From Caproiciproducens sp. CPB-2 (lineage in GTDB: Bacteria > Bacillota > Clostridia > Oscillospirales > Acutalibacteraceae), in NCBI RefSeq assembly GCF_036287215.1, contig NZ_CP142860.1, positions 1,240,001 to 1,304,000 on the forward strand: a stretch of DNA of 64,000 bases, read 5' to 3'. The stretch's first letter is position 1, and every line of letters starts with the position of its first letter. Below, one piece after another: positions 26,032 to 33,027 of this stretch. Position numbers and translations under genes: made by a program. The notes under the pieces are model-generated. The model searched no databases and was not told where the DNA came from. It saw nothing but the letters and a program-made list of their open reading frames with translations.

Positions 26032-26511
26032 CTAATACCCCATGTCCTTCAGAATGCGCGCAAGCGTTTTCAGGCGGTCGCTTAAAAATTCATCGTTGTT
26101 GCTGAGCACCTGTGAGAAAAGCCGGATATCCTCGTCGATCATCGGGTTGTCCGTACAGACGGAGACGGTCATGGCGTCGCCCTGCAGCCCGATGCGGTCG
26201 ATGGTGGTGTGCTCCGGGTCGTACAGCTTTTCAAAGCGGTAGGCTTCCGAAAAATACTGCTTTGCCCGGCAGATCAGAATGGCGAGGTCGATCACGCGGT
26301 GCAGCGGCAGCTCTTCCGACTGGCGCGACCATTTTTCGCCCGTATAGCGCCATACCTTTGCGGAAATGTCCACCTTGCCGCGGTCGTTCCATTGCGCCAG
26401 CCCCAAAGAAAGCCCCTTTGTGTCGGAATGGTAAGCGCTTCTTCCGTCAATGTTTTCATAATTTTCCGATACGATCACGGGCTTGTGCTTCAGTGTCGCA
26501 GGAATTTTCAT
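26032..26511 (-). CDS. Conserved hypothetical protein (DUF6530-like)
   Basis: 159 aa soluble protein, starting MKIPATLKHKPVIVSENYENIDGR, with a WNDRGKVDISAKVWRYTGEKW core. I associate this with a clostridial family of unknown function (DUF6530-type, from memory). No catalytic motif is obvious. It heads a two-gene operon with the GIY-YIG protein. The transcript starts about 150 nt upstream, and its leader contains tandem 8-bp repeats and a 102-bp palindromic repeat. Confidence 0.65.
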   Translation of the reverse strand: MKIPATLKHKPVIVSENYENIDGRSAYHSDTKGLSLGLAQWNDRGKVDISAKVWRYTGEKWSRQSEELPLHRVIDLAILICRAKQYFSEAYRFEKLYDPEHTTIDRIGLQGDAMTVSVCTDNPMIDEDIRLFSQVLSNNDEFLSDRLKTLARILKDMGY

Positions 26512-26529
26512 AACCTCACCTCATAAATT

Positions 26530-26631
26530 TACAGCATTTCCAGTTGATTCTGCAATAAGGTTACGTTCTTCCCCCGCCGAAGGCGGGGGAAGAACGTGTT
26601 TTGTCTCACAGACAGAAATGGAATTGTTGTA
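26530..26631 (-). repeat. 102-bp palindromic repeat, copy A
   Basis: Starts TACAGCATTT and ends TTGTTGTA, with a central perfect 16-bp hairpin around CCCCCGCC-GAA-GGCGGGGG. It is a copy of the elements at 32885 and 44197 but in opposite orientation. It lies in the 5' leader of the DUF6530/GIY-YIG operon. Confidence 0.9.
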
Positions 26632-26634
26632 TTG

Positions 26635-26666
26635 AATTAGTAAATTAGTAAATTACTAAATTAATA
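26635..26666 (-). promoter_or_regulatory. Four tandem 8-bp operator-like repeats
   Basis: AATTAGTA, AATTAGTA, AATTACTA, AATTAATA in direct succession. They contain the palindrome TTAGTAAATTACTAA (26645-26659) and directly abut or overlap the -10 of the minus-strand promoter. The form suits a MarR-like or ribbon-helix-helix repressor. Confidence 0.65.
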
Positions 26667-26692
26667 ATAGATCAAAATGACGGAATTGTCAA
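26664..26692 (-). promoter_or_regulatory. Promoter of the DUF6530/GIY-YIG operon
   Basis: Minus strand TTGACA (26692-26687), 17-bp spacer, TATTAT (26669-26664). It sits just past the terminator of the yitT-like gene. Confidence 0.8.
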
Positions 26693-26693
26693 T

Positions 26694-26724
26694 AAAAAAG
26701 CGAAACGGAAATCTTCCGCTTCGC
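26694..26724 (-). terminator. Terminator of the YitT-family gene
   Basis: GCGAA-A-CGGAA pairs with TTCCG-C-TTCGC (26700-26724), followed on the minus strand by six T residues. Confidence 0.85.
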
Positions 26725-26741
26725 TTCCGCAGGATTTTCTT

Positions 26742-27587
26742 TCAGCCGTGAAAGCCTTTTCCGATGATTTCGCTGGTGTTGGAAATCAGGATAAAGGCGT
26801 CGGGCTCCACTTTTTTGATGTACCGCCTGAGCTGTACCGCCTGTGGACGGCGCATGGCGGTGAAGATGATATATTTGTGCTTGTGGGAAAAAGCCCCCTG
26901 CGCGTCGCAGACCGTAGCGCTTCGTTTCAGTTCGTTCACAATGTAATGGCAGATGATCTCTGGATTGGAGCAGACCACGTTAAAATATTTGGCGAGGTTG
27001 ATGCTTTCAATCACATTGTCAATGACCAGCGATTTGGTCAGCAGGCCGACGGTGGAGAACAGGGCGGTTTTGATGTCGAACACAAAAAAGGCGGACAGGG
27101 TAATCAGCACGTCGCTGTAAAACAGCGTGTGCGCAATGTCGGAGGTGGTGTGTTTTTGCATGATCAGGGCCGCAATGTCGGTGCCGCCGCTGGAAGCGTC
27201 AATGTTGAACAGCAGGGCCGAGCCGAACGCGGGCAGCGCCACCGCGAATATCAGCTCCAGCATCGGCTGGTCGGTGAGCGGCTTACTCATTGGACAAAAG
27301 TGCTCAAGGCCCGAAAGACACAGGGAAAGCAGCAGGCTGGAATACACGGTTTTAACGGCGAAATTTCTCCCCAGAAACAGAAAGCCCAGAATCAGGAGCA
27401 CCACGTTCAGAATCAGGTTGACGGTGCCGGGCGAGATGGGGGTGACCCTGCCGAGAACGACCGAAAGGCCGGTCACGCCGCCAAAGGTGAAATTATTCGG
27501 AAATTTGAAGAAATAGACGCCCACAACAATTAACAGCGTGCTGACCGTAATATAGAAATATTCTTTGATAATCGTCCCGTATTTCAT
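26742..27587 (-). CDS. YitT-family membrane protein (DUF161/DUF2179)
   Basis: 281 aa. Five to six membrane helices in the first 190 residues, with the family motif NFTFGGVTGLSVVLG and SGGTDIAALI, then a C-terminal DUF2179 domain (KYIIFTAMRRPQAVQLRRYIKKVEPDAF). The role of YitT proteins is unknown. The ATG at 27587 has an AGAGG site; the longer frame from 27692 adds 35 non-conserved residues. A GATAATGATAAT sequence lies near its -35, so metal control by Fur or PerR is possible. Confidence 0.85.
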   Translation of the reverse strand: MKYGTIIKEYFYITVSTLLIVVGVYFFKFPNNFTFGGVTGLSVVLGRVTPISPGTVNLILNVVLLILGFLFLGRNFAVKTVYSSLLLSLCLSGLEHFCPMSKPLTDQPMLELIFAVALPAFGSALLFNIDASSGGTDIAALIMQKHTTSDIAHTLFYSDVLITLSAFFVFDIKTALFSTVGLLTKSLVIDNVIESINLAKYFNVVCSNPEIICHYIVNELKRSATVCDAQGAFSHKHKYIIFTAMRRPQAVQLRRYIKKVEPDAFILISNTSEIIGKGFHG

Positions 27588-27659
27588 AAAAATCCTCTTC
27601 CGATATTTCTCTTTTTCAAATCCATTGCTTATTGTATCAGAAAACAGGCATAAATCAAC

Positions 27660-27672
27660 CGATAATGATAAT
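27660..27672 (-). promoter_or_regulatory. Fur-box-like hexamer repeat upstream of yitT-like gene
   Basis: GATAATGATAAT, two of the three hexamers of a classical Fur box. On the minus strand it lies just upstream of a weak TTGATT-N16-TACAAT promoter for the YitT-family gene. Confidence 0.5.
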
Positions 27673-27719
27673 TTCCGCATCAATATTTTCAATTATTAAA
27701 AATATTTTTGTAAAACCCC

Positions 27720-27748
27720 TTTACAATCCGAAAACAGTATGTTAATAT
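27720..27748 (+). promoter_or_regulatory. perR promoter
   Basis: TTTACA (27720-27725), 17-bp spacer, TAATAT (27743-27748). Confidence 0.75.
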
Positions 27749-27760
27749 ATAAAACAAGAA

Positions 27761-27775
27761 CAGTAATCATTACTA
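27761..27775 (+). promoter_or_regulatory. PerR-box-like operator
   Basis: Perfect dyad AGTAAT-C-ATTACT between the promoter and perR. The TAATCATTA core matches the centre of the PerR box TTATAATNATTATAA; it sits over the transcription start and suggests autorepression. Confidence 0.65.
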
Positions 27776-27790
27776 ATTGTGGAGAGCGGT

Positions 27791-28198
27791 ATGGAAAAGA
27801 AACAAAATTACAGCAGAAAACGCGAAGCGATTTTAAATGCGATCAAAAGCACGTCCATTCATCCCACGGCGGAATGGGTGTATCAAACGCTGAAGCCGGC
27901 CTACCCGGACCTGAGCCTTGGTACGGTCTACCGCAATCTGGCCCAGTTTAAAAATGACGGGGTCATTGTCAGTGTGGGAACGGTGAACGGTCAGGAACGG
28001 TTTGACGGAAATACGGAACCGCACACGCATTTTATTTGTTCCTCCTGCGGTGCTGTGATTGATATTCCCGGCGAATTTGTCCATGCGGCGGTCAAAGATG
28101 CAATTGCCAAAGAATATTGCGTCGCTGTCGATTCCACGGATGTTCAGTTTCACGGACTGTGCTCAGAGTGCTTAAAAAGGCAGACGCCTTTAGAATAA
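27791..28198 (+). CDS. perR: PerR-type Fur-family peroxide-sensing repressor
   Basis: 135 aa. An N-terminal winged helix (HPTAEWVYQTLKPAYPDLSLGTVYRNL) is followed by the metal-binding domain: PHTHFICSSCG gives the two His and the first structural CxxC, IDIPGE places Asp where PerR has Asp104 (Fur has Glu), and CSEC is the second CxxC. This Asp and the adjacent reverse rubrerythrin favour PerR over Fur. The ATG at 27791 is preferred to a GTG at 27779. Its promoter carries a PerR-box-like dyad. Confidence 0.85.
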   Translation: MEKKQNYSRKREAILNAIKSTSIHPTAEWVYQTLKPAYPDLSLGTVYRNLAQFKNDGVIVSVGTVNGQERFDGNTEPHTHFICSSCGAVIDIPGEFVHAAVKDAIAKEYCVAVDSTDVQFHGLCSECLKRQTPLE

Positions 28199-28222
28199 AT
28201 ATTTAAATATGGAGGATTTAAG

Positions 28223-28765
28223 ATGAAGAAATTTGTATGTTCCGTATGTGGTTATGTTTACGAGGGCGAAGAAGCCCCTGATTTTTGCCCGCAGTGCAAG
28301 GCTCCCAAGGAGAAGTTTGTAGAGCAGAGCGAGGAAGCCTCGTTTGCCTGCGAGCATGAAGTCGGCATCGCAAAGGGGATCGACAAGGAAGTTTACGACG
28401 GGCTGGTTGCAAACTTCAACGGCGAATGCTGCGAAGTCGGCATGTATCTGGCAATGTCCCGTCAGGCCGACCGTGAGGGATACCCCGAAATTGCCGAAGC
28501 GTTTAAGAGATACGCACTGGAAGAAGCCAACCATGCTTCCAGATTTGCGGAACTGCTCGGTGAAGTCGTAACCAACAGCACCAAGAAGAATCTTCAGATG
28601 CGCGCGGATGCTGAAGCGGGCGCCTGCTCCGGAAAGCTCGATCTTGCGAAGAGAGCGAAATCGCTGAATTACGATGCGATCCACGATACCGTACATGAAA
28701 TGGCAAAGGATGAAGCCCGCCACGGCGCCGGCTTCAAGGGCTTGCTCGCAAGATATTTCGGCTAA
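28223..28765 (+). CDS. Reverse rubrerythrin (rubredoxin domain first)
   Basis: 180 aa. Unlike classical rubrerythrin, the rubredoxin-like domain is N-terminal ([10 protein letters not shown] ... CPQC, residues 6-25) and the diiron ferritin-like domain follows ([34 protein letters not shown]). This is the clostridial reverse-rubrerythrin layout, an NADH-linked peroxide and oxygen reductase induced by oxidative stress. It is 24 nt behind perR in the same orientation and ends in a strong terminator, so the pair is one peroxide-response operon. Confidence 0.93.
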   Translation: MKKFVCSVCGYVYEGEEAPDFCPQCKAPKEKFVEQSEEASFACEHEVGIAKGIDKEVYDGLVANFNGECCEVGMYLAMSRQADREGYPEIAEAFKRYALEEANHASRFAELLGEVVTNSTKKNLQMRADAEAGACSGKLDLAKRAKSLNYDAIHDTVHEMAKDEARHGAGFKGLLARYFG

Positions 28766-28795
28766 GCTGTTATCCTTCCCTGAATATTCATAGAT

Positions 28796-28829
28796 AACCG
28801 GCGCGGTTCTTTTGAGCCGCGCCGGTTTT
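28796..28829 (+). terminator. Terminator of the perR-rubrerythrin operon
   Basis: AACCGGCGCGG (28796-28806) pairs with CCGCGCCGGTT (28817-28827), then TT. Confidence 0.88.
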
Positions 28830-28950
28830 GTCGTCTTTTATTCTAAAGCTTTGGAATATCCGTCAAAAATCCTGAGAAACTTTTGTCAGGACCAATCAAA
28901 TGCAGATCCACAGCAAGGAAGAATCCGATCACGGAATGCTTTCAAACAGC

Positions 28951-28980
28951 TTGCCATTTGCCCGTAAAATGCCTTATACT
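28951..28980 (+). promoter_or_regulatory. Promoter of the flavoprotein pair
   Basis: TTGCCA (28951-28956), 18-bp spacer, TATACT (28975-28980), 55 bp before the first flavoprotein ATG. Confidence 0.6.
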
Positions 28981-29034
28981 GTAAGTAACTTTTGCCGAAT
29001 GCCCGAGCGGGTCCGGCAGTTTTAGGAGGATATC

Positions 29035-30285
29035 ATGGATTCTTGCGATATTGCCGTCATCGGCGGGGGAGCGTCCGGCCTGATGGCCGCCGCGGCCGCG
29101 GCGGAGGAATGCGGACGGATGCATATTCACGCGAAAACAGCGGTGCTGGAAGCCAATCCGCGCGTTGGAAAAAAGCTGCTGGCGACCGGGAACGGGCGCT
29201 GCAACCTGACGAACAGGAACGCCGGCATCGCGCATTATCACGGGGATACCGGCCTGGCGGCGCCTGTTATCAATGCCTGTCCCCCACAGAAGATCATCGA
29301 CCGCTTTCTGTCTTTCGGCCTGCTTTGCAGGGAGCTGGACGAGGGCCGTGTTTATCCGAACAGCCTGCAGGCTTCCGCCGTTCTGGACGTGCTTCGGCTG
29401 CAGCTGGAGCGGATGAAGGTGGAAACCGTCTGCGATTTTCCCGTTGTTTCGGTCAGAAAATCCGCGTCCGGGTTTGAAATTTCCTCGGCGTCCGGACAGA
29501 TTCGCGCAAAGCGCCTGATTCTGGCCTGCGGAGGAAAGGCTTATCCGCAGCTTGGCTCCGACGGAAGCGGGTATCAGATCGCGTCCTCTCTGGGCCACAG
29601 CGTTACGAAGCTGTTTCCGGCTCTGGTTCAGGTAAGAACCGATCCCCGCCTGGCGAAACCGCTGAAAGGGGCGCGCAGCGCGGCGGCGGCGACTCTCCTT
29701 CTCAACGGCAAACCCGTGAAAACCGTCAGCGGCGAGGTTCAGTTTACCGAAAACGGGCTGTCGGGTATCTGTATTTTTGAGCTTTCCCGTCTGGTGGGGG
29801 AAGCCGGTACCGGCGGAAAAACGGAGATCTCGCTCGACCTGCTGCCGGAGTATTCCGTTCAGCAGATCGTTTCCATGCTCAAAGGCAGAAAAGAAGGGCC
29901 GGAAACGCTGCCGACGGGCGATCTTTTGGGCGGATGCGTCCATAAGCTGGTAGGGCGGGAGGTGGTCCGGGCCGCGCTTTCCCGGGTGCCGGAGCGTGCC
30001 GCACAGCTGAAGCAGGCGGAGCTTGTTTCCGTTGCCAACCGGGTCAAGGATTTCCGCTTTGACGTTTTGGGAACGCTGTCCTGGAAGGACGCCCAGATTA
30101 CGGCGGGCGGGGTCCCGCTGGGGGAGATGGACGAAAATCTGCAATCCAGGCCGTGCCCGGGTCTGTACCTTGCGGGGGAACTGCTGAACATAGACGGCGA
30201 CTGCGGTGGCTTCAACCTTCACTGGGCGTGGAGCTCCGGAATTACCGCGGGAAGCGCCGCCGCGCGTTCCTTATTAAAATTGTAG
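29035..30285 (+). CDS. HI0933/YhiN-family FAD-dependent oxidoreductase
   Basis: 416 aa. The N-terminal dinucleotide-binding motif IAVIGGGASGLMAA binds FAD; PRVGKKLLATGNGRCNLTNRN is the hallmark of the HI0933/BaiN-like flavoprotein family, and GGFNLHWAWSSG closes the FAD site at the C-terminus. Some family members (BaiN) reduce bile-acid enones; most are uncharacterised. AGGAGG precedes the ATG. The second flavoprotein starts 10 nt downstream. Confidence 0.88.
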   Translation: MDSCDIAVIGGGASGLMAAAAAAEECGRMHIHAKTAVLEANPRVGKKLLATGNGRCNLTNRNAGIAHYHGDTGLAAPVINACPPQKIIDRFLSFGLLCRELDEGRVYPNSLQASAVLDVLRLQLERMKVETVCDFPVVSVRKSASGFEISSASGQIRAKRLILACGGKAYPQLGSDGSGYQIASSLGHSVTKLFPALVQVRTDPRLAKPLKGARSAAAATLLLNGKPVKTVSGEVQFTENGLSGICIFELSRLVGEAGTGGKTEISLDLLPEYSVQQIVSMLKGRKEGPETLPTGDLLGGCVHKLVGREVVRAALSRVPERAAQLKQAELVSVANRVKDFRFDVLGTLSWKDAQITAGGVPLGEMDENLQSRPCPGLYLAGELLNIDGDCGGFNLHWAWSSGITAGSAAARSLLKL

Positions 30286-30295
30286 AGGGGAAACC

Positions 30296-31876
30296 ATGTA
30301 TCGAATTTCTGAAATCAGCGTGAAGCTGGATGGAACCGAGGAGGATTTGAAGCGGGAGGCCGCCGCGCGGCTGAAAGTCGCTCCCGACCGGATCCGTGCC
30401 TGTAAGCTTTATAAAAAATCCGTGGATGCACGCAAAAAGAACGACGTGCATTTTATTTGTACGGTGGATGTGGACTGCGGTCAAAACCACAGCCCTCAGG
30501 ACCCCAAAATTACGGAAGCCGAACCTTACCGCTATGAGCTTCCTGTGGGAAAACCGCGCGAAATCCGTCCCGTGGTCGTGGGCTTCGGCCCGGCGGGGCT
30601 TTTTGCCGCGCTGATTTTAGCGCAGGCGGGGCAGAGGCCGGTCGTGTTTGAACGCGGAAGCGCCGTAGAGCGCAGAAAGGAACAGGTCGCCCTTTTTTGG
30701 AAAACGGGAAAGCTCGACACGGAAAGCAACGTCCAGTTCGGAGAGGGCGGCGCCGGTACCTTTTCGGACGGAAAGCTGAATACCGGGACAAAGGATTTCC
30801 GCGCCCGCAAGGTGCTGGAGGAATTTGTGGCCGCGGGCGCCCCGCAGGAAATTCTGTATCTGGCAAAGCCGCATATCGGTACGGACAGGCTGCCCGGCGC
30901 GGTCAAAAATATCCGGGAGCGGATCATTGCGCTCGGCGGAGAGGTGCATTTTGAAACCTGTCTGCAAAATATCCTGATGAAGGACGGCAGGGTGACCGGA
31001 GTGGAGGTAAAACCGCGCGGCGGCTCGTCCTATACGCTGGACGCGGACCGCGTGATCCTGGCCGTCGGCCACAGCGCCCGGGATACCTTTGAAATGCTGT
31101 ATTCCCTGAAGCTGCCGATGGAACAGAAGCCGTTTTCCGTCGGCGCCCGGATCGAGCATCCGCAGGAGCTGGTCAGCCGTTCCCAGTACGGCTCGTCTGC
31201 CGGCCATCCGGCTCTGGGCGCGGCCGACTACAAGCTGGCCGTACACCTGAAAAACGGCAGGGGCGTCTATACGTTCTGCATGTGTCCGGGCGGACAGGTG
31301 GTCGCCGCCGCGAGCGAGGAAGGGCGTCTGGTAACGAACGGAATGAGCAATTTTGCCCGGAACGGAAGAAACGCGAACGCGGCGCTGCTTGTCAGCGTCG
31401 GGCCGGAAGATTTCGGCAGCGGGCATCCGCTCGCCGGTGTGGAATTTCAGCGCAGGCTGGAAGAAAAAGCGTTTCAGCTGGGGGGCGGGGACTACCGCGC
31501 GCCGGTACAGCGGGTCGAAGATTTTCTCAGGCGCGTGCCGTCTAAAAAGATCGGCGGCTGTCAGCCGACCTATCTTCCGGGGGTAACGCCCTGCGGCCTG
31601 GACGACTGCCTGCCGGACTTTATTGCCGATTCCATGCGGCAGGGGATTCTTCTGATGGAGCATAAGCTGAAGGGCTTTTCTGATCCGGATGCCCTTCTGA
31701 CCGCGGTGGAAAGCCGCAGCTCGTCGCCGGTGCGCGTCCTGCGCGGCGACGGCATGCAGTCTGTTGCCGTGAAGGGGCTTTATCCGTGCGGGGAAGGCGC
31801 GGGGTACGCGGGCGGCATTATTTCCGCCGCGGTGGACGGAATCAAGTGCGCGGAACAGATCGTCAGGGGATGCTGA
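30296..31876 (+). CDS. FAD-dependent dehydrogenase of the COG2509 family
   Basis: 526 aa. An N-terminal domain of about 90 residues (with a KVAPDRIRACKLYKKSVDARKK element) precedes an FAD-binding core with VVVGFGPAGLFAALILAQAG. Downstream EGGAGTFSDGKLNT and the C-terminal GEGAGYAGGIISAAVDG motif are conserved in this uncharacterised family of COG2509 flavoproteins. It is probably co-transcribed with the HI0933-type gene; both are soluble. Confidence 0.85.
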   Translation: MYRISEISVKLDGTEEDLKREAAARLKVAPDRIRACKLYKKSVDARKKNDVHFICTVDVDCGQNHSPQDPKITEAEPYRYELPVGKPREIRPVVVGFGPAGLFAALILAQAGQRPVVFERGSAVERRKEQVALFWKTGKLDTESNVQFGEGGAGTFSDGKLNTGTKDFRARKVLEEFVAAGAPQEILYLAKPHIGTDRLPGAVKNIRERIIALGGEVHFETCLQNILMKDGRVTGVEVKPRGGSSYTLDADRVILAVGHSARDTFEMLYSLKLPMEQKPFSVGARIEHPQELVSRSQYGSSAGHPALGAADYKLAVHLKNGRGVYTFCMCPGGQVVAAASEEGRLVTNGMSNFARNGRNANAALLVSVGPEDFGSGHPLAGVEFQRRLEEKAFQLGGGDYRAPVQRVEDFLRRVPSKKIGGCQPTYLPGVTPCGLDDCLPDFIADSMRQGILLMEHKLKGFSDPDALLTAVESRSSSPVRVLRGDGMQSVAVKGLYPCGEGAGYAGGIISAAVDGIKCAEQIVRGC

Positions 31877-31924
31877 GCGCGGTCTGCGGGCGGCTGCCCG
31901 AAACGATGGATGGGAGAATAAGAA

Positions 31925-31949
31925 CAGGGAGTACTTTCCGCACTCCCTG
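31925..31949 (-). terminator. Terminator of the sodC-like gene
   Basis: CAGGGAGT (31925-31932) pairs with ACTCCCTG (31942-31949); the minus-strand tail is T-rich. It lies between convergent genes. Confidence 0.65.
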
Positions 31950-31961
31950 ACAATGAAAATC

Positions 31962-32462
31962 TTACATGCCGTTTTGCACGATCTGGCCGCATGCTATTTT
32001 GTTTCCTGAATTTCCTGACGGCTGGGTTTTGAAATCGTCCGGTGATGAATGAACGATGACGGTACGTCCTATGATTTCGTTCACTGAAAATCTGTCCGTC
32101 ATAAATGCCATAAAAGCGAATCCATGATTCCCGAATAACGGGGGCATGTCGCCCGCGTGTGCGGGGTGAGGGCAGTGATTTGGGTTGTAATGCGCTTTCG
32201 CGTTGGCAAAGGGGTCCTGAGCGTTTCCGGTACATTGATTTCCTTCGTGAATATGGAATCCGAAGATATCGGCGGGGCAATTCCCCGTGCTGTGGGGAAG
32301 ACCGTTGATCTGTGTGAGCACGAGAACACCGTCCGCTAACTGATAAAAGCAGACCATACCATTTATATTGGGAAATCCCGGACCGCCTTTCACCATGGCA
32401 TATGCGGAGGGCGGGCTTTTCAAAATGTTTTGCATTTGATCGAATTGCGGTTCTAAATACAA
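31962..32462 (-). CDS. sodC: Cu/Zn superoxide dismutase family protein
   Basis: 166 aa. The metal ligands are present in order: HIHEG (two His), AHYNP (bridging His), HCPHPAHAGD (Zn His/Asp) and VIVHSSPDD (last Cu His). The disulfide cysteines (GNQC, IACG) and GNSGNKIACG signature are also kept. There is no signal peptide, which is atypical for a bacterial SodC and implies a cytoplasmic or spore location. The start is TTG at 32462, 7 nt after AGGAGG. It is monocistronic with its own terminator. Confidence 0.85.
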   Translation of the reverse strand: MYLEPQFDQMQNILKSPPSAYAMVKGGPGFPNINGMVCFYQLADGVLVLTQINGLPHSTGNCPADIFGFHIHEGNQCTGNAQDPFANAKAHYNPNHCPHPAHAGDMPPLFGNHGFAFMAFMTDRFSVNEIIGRTVIVHSSPDDFKTQPSGNSGNKIACGQIVQNGM

Positions 32463-32518
32463 ACGAACACCTCCTGAGCCATTTTATGTTGTTCCTTCCA
32501 TTCCAGTTAATCCAAACA

Positions 32519-32548
32519 GAAAAAAGGTTCCCGCCGTCGGCGGGAACC
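32519..32548 (-). terminator. Terminator of the 40-aa membrane peptide gene
   Basis: GGTTCCCGCC (32526-32535) pairs with GGCGGGAACC (32539-32548), then a T run on the minus strand. It belongs to the tiny gene at 32565-32687. Confidence 0.88.
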
Positions 32549-32564
32549 AAAATATCCGGGATTT

Positions 32565-32687
32565 TCACGGCCATGTTTTTCGTGCTTTCATTACCCCCAG
32601 AAGACAGCTGAAGACCACAGCGGCGATACAGATTTTAGCCGGATGATTCAGTATGTACACAAATACCTGAGAAATCAGTTCTTCCAA
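32565..32687 (-). CDS. Small single-helix membrane peptide, unknown
   Basis: 40 aa product beginning MEELISQVFVYILNHPAKIC, with one hydrophobic helix (about residues 17-33) and a basic tail (MKARKTWP). The TTG start at 32687 is 8 nt after AAGGAGG, and a textbook terminator begins 17 nt past the stop, so it looks like a self-contained transcription unit. I recognise no family. It lies upstream of sodC on the same strand but is separated by the terminator. Confidence 0.65.
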   Translation of the reverse strand: MEELISQVFVYILNHPAKICIAAVVFSCLLGVMKARKTWP

Positions 32688-32848
32688 TGCAGAAGCCTCC
32701 TTAACATTCTCAGTGTATTGATCTTTTGTGAATTTTTGGTGATGGCTGGATGAATTTATCGGATATCCTTCGCCTCAACATCCGGATTATGAATCTCCAT
32801 GTCTAAGCCGTCGCTTCAACGGCAGGTATAAAAATTTTCAAAAAAGCC

Positions 32849-32879
32849 TTGACTTAAAGTTAAGTTTAAGTTGTAGAAT
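32849..32879 (+). promoter_or_regulatory. MerR-type promoter with 19-bp spacer and dyad
   Basis: TTGACT (32849-32854) and TAGAAT (32874-32879) are 19 bp apart, with the dyad ACTTAAA-GTTAAG-TTTAAGT (32852-32871) inside the spacer. Overlong spacers containing a dyad are the hallmark of MerR-family activated promoters. No MerR-family gene is in the window. Confidence 0.75.
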
Positions 32880-32884
32880 CATTC

Positions 32885-32986
32885 TACAGCAATTCCATTT
32901 CAGTTTGCGGGACAAAACACGTTCCTCCCCCGCCGAAGGCGGGGGAGGAACGTAACCTTGTTGCAGAATCAACTGGAAATGCTGCA
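32885..32986 (+). repeat. 102-bp palindromic repeat, copy B
   Basis: Starts TACAGCAATTCC and ends AATGCTGCA, with a perfect 16-bp central stem (32919-32934 with 32938-32953). Its first base coincides with the predicted transcription start of the MerR-type promoter, so the whole element forms the leader of the aldo/keto reductase mRNA. Confidence 0.9.
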
Positions 32987-33027
32987 GGAAAACAGCGTAA
33001 GAGTCAATAGGATAAGGAGGAAAATGA

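Larger units (their letters stand above)
32688..33027. other. Divergent control region before the aldo/keto reductase
   Basis: 340 bp. It holds a MerR-type promoter (32849-32879) and repeat copy B (32885-32986), listed separately. The segment 32700-32820 shows no clear element beyond A+T-rich sequence upstream of the small minus-strand gene. Confidence 0.6.

Noticed and set aside
28902..29027. 41-codon plus-strand frame starting ATGCAGATCCAC before the flavoprotein
   Set aside because: No ribosome site, overlaps the likely promoter, and the peptide shows no domain or helix pattern.
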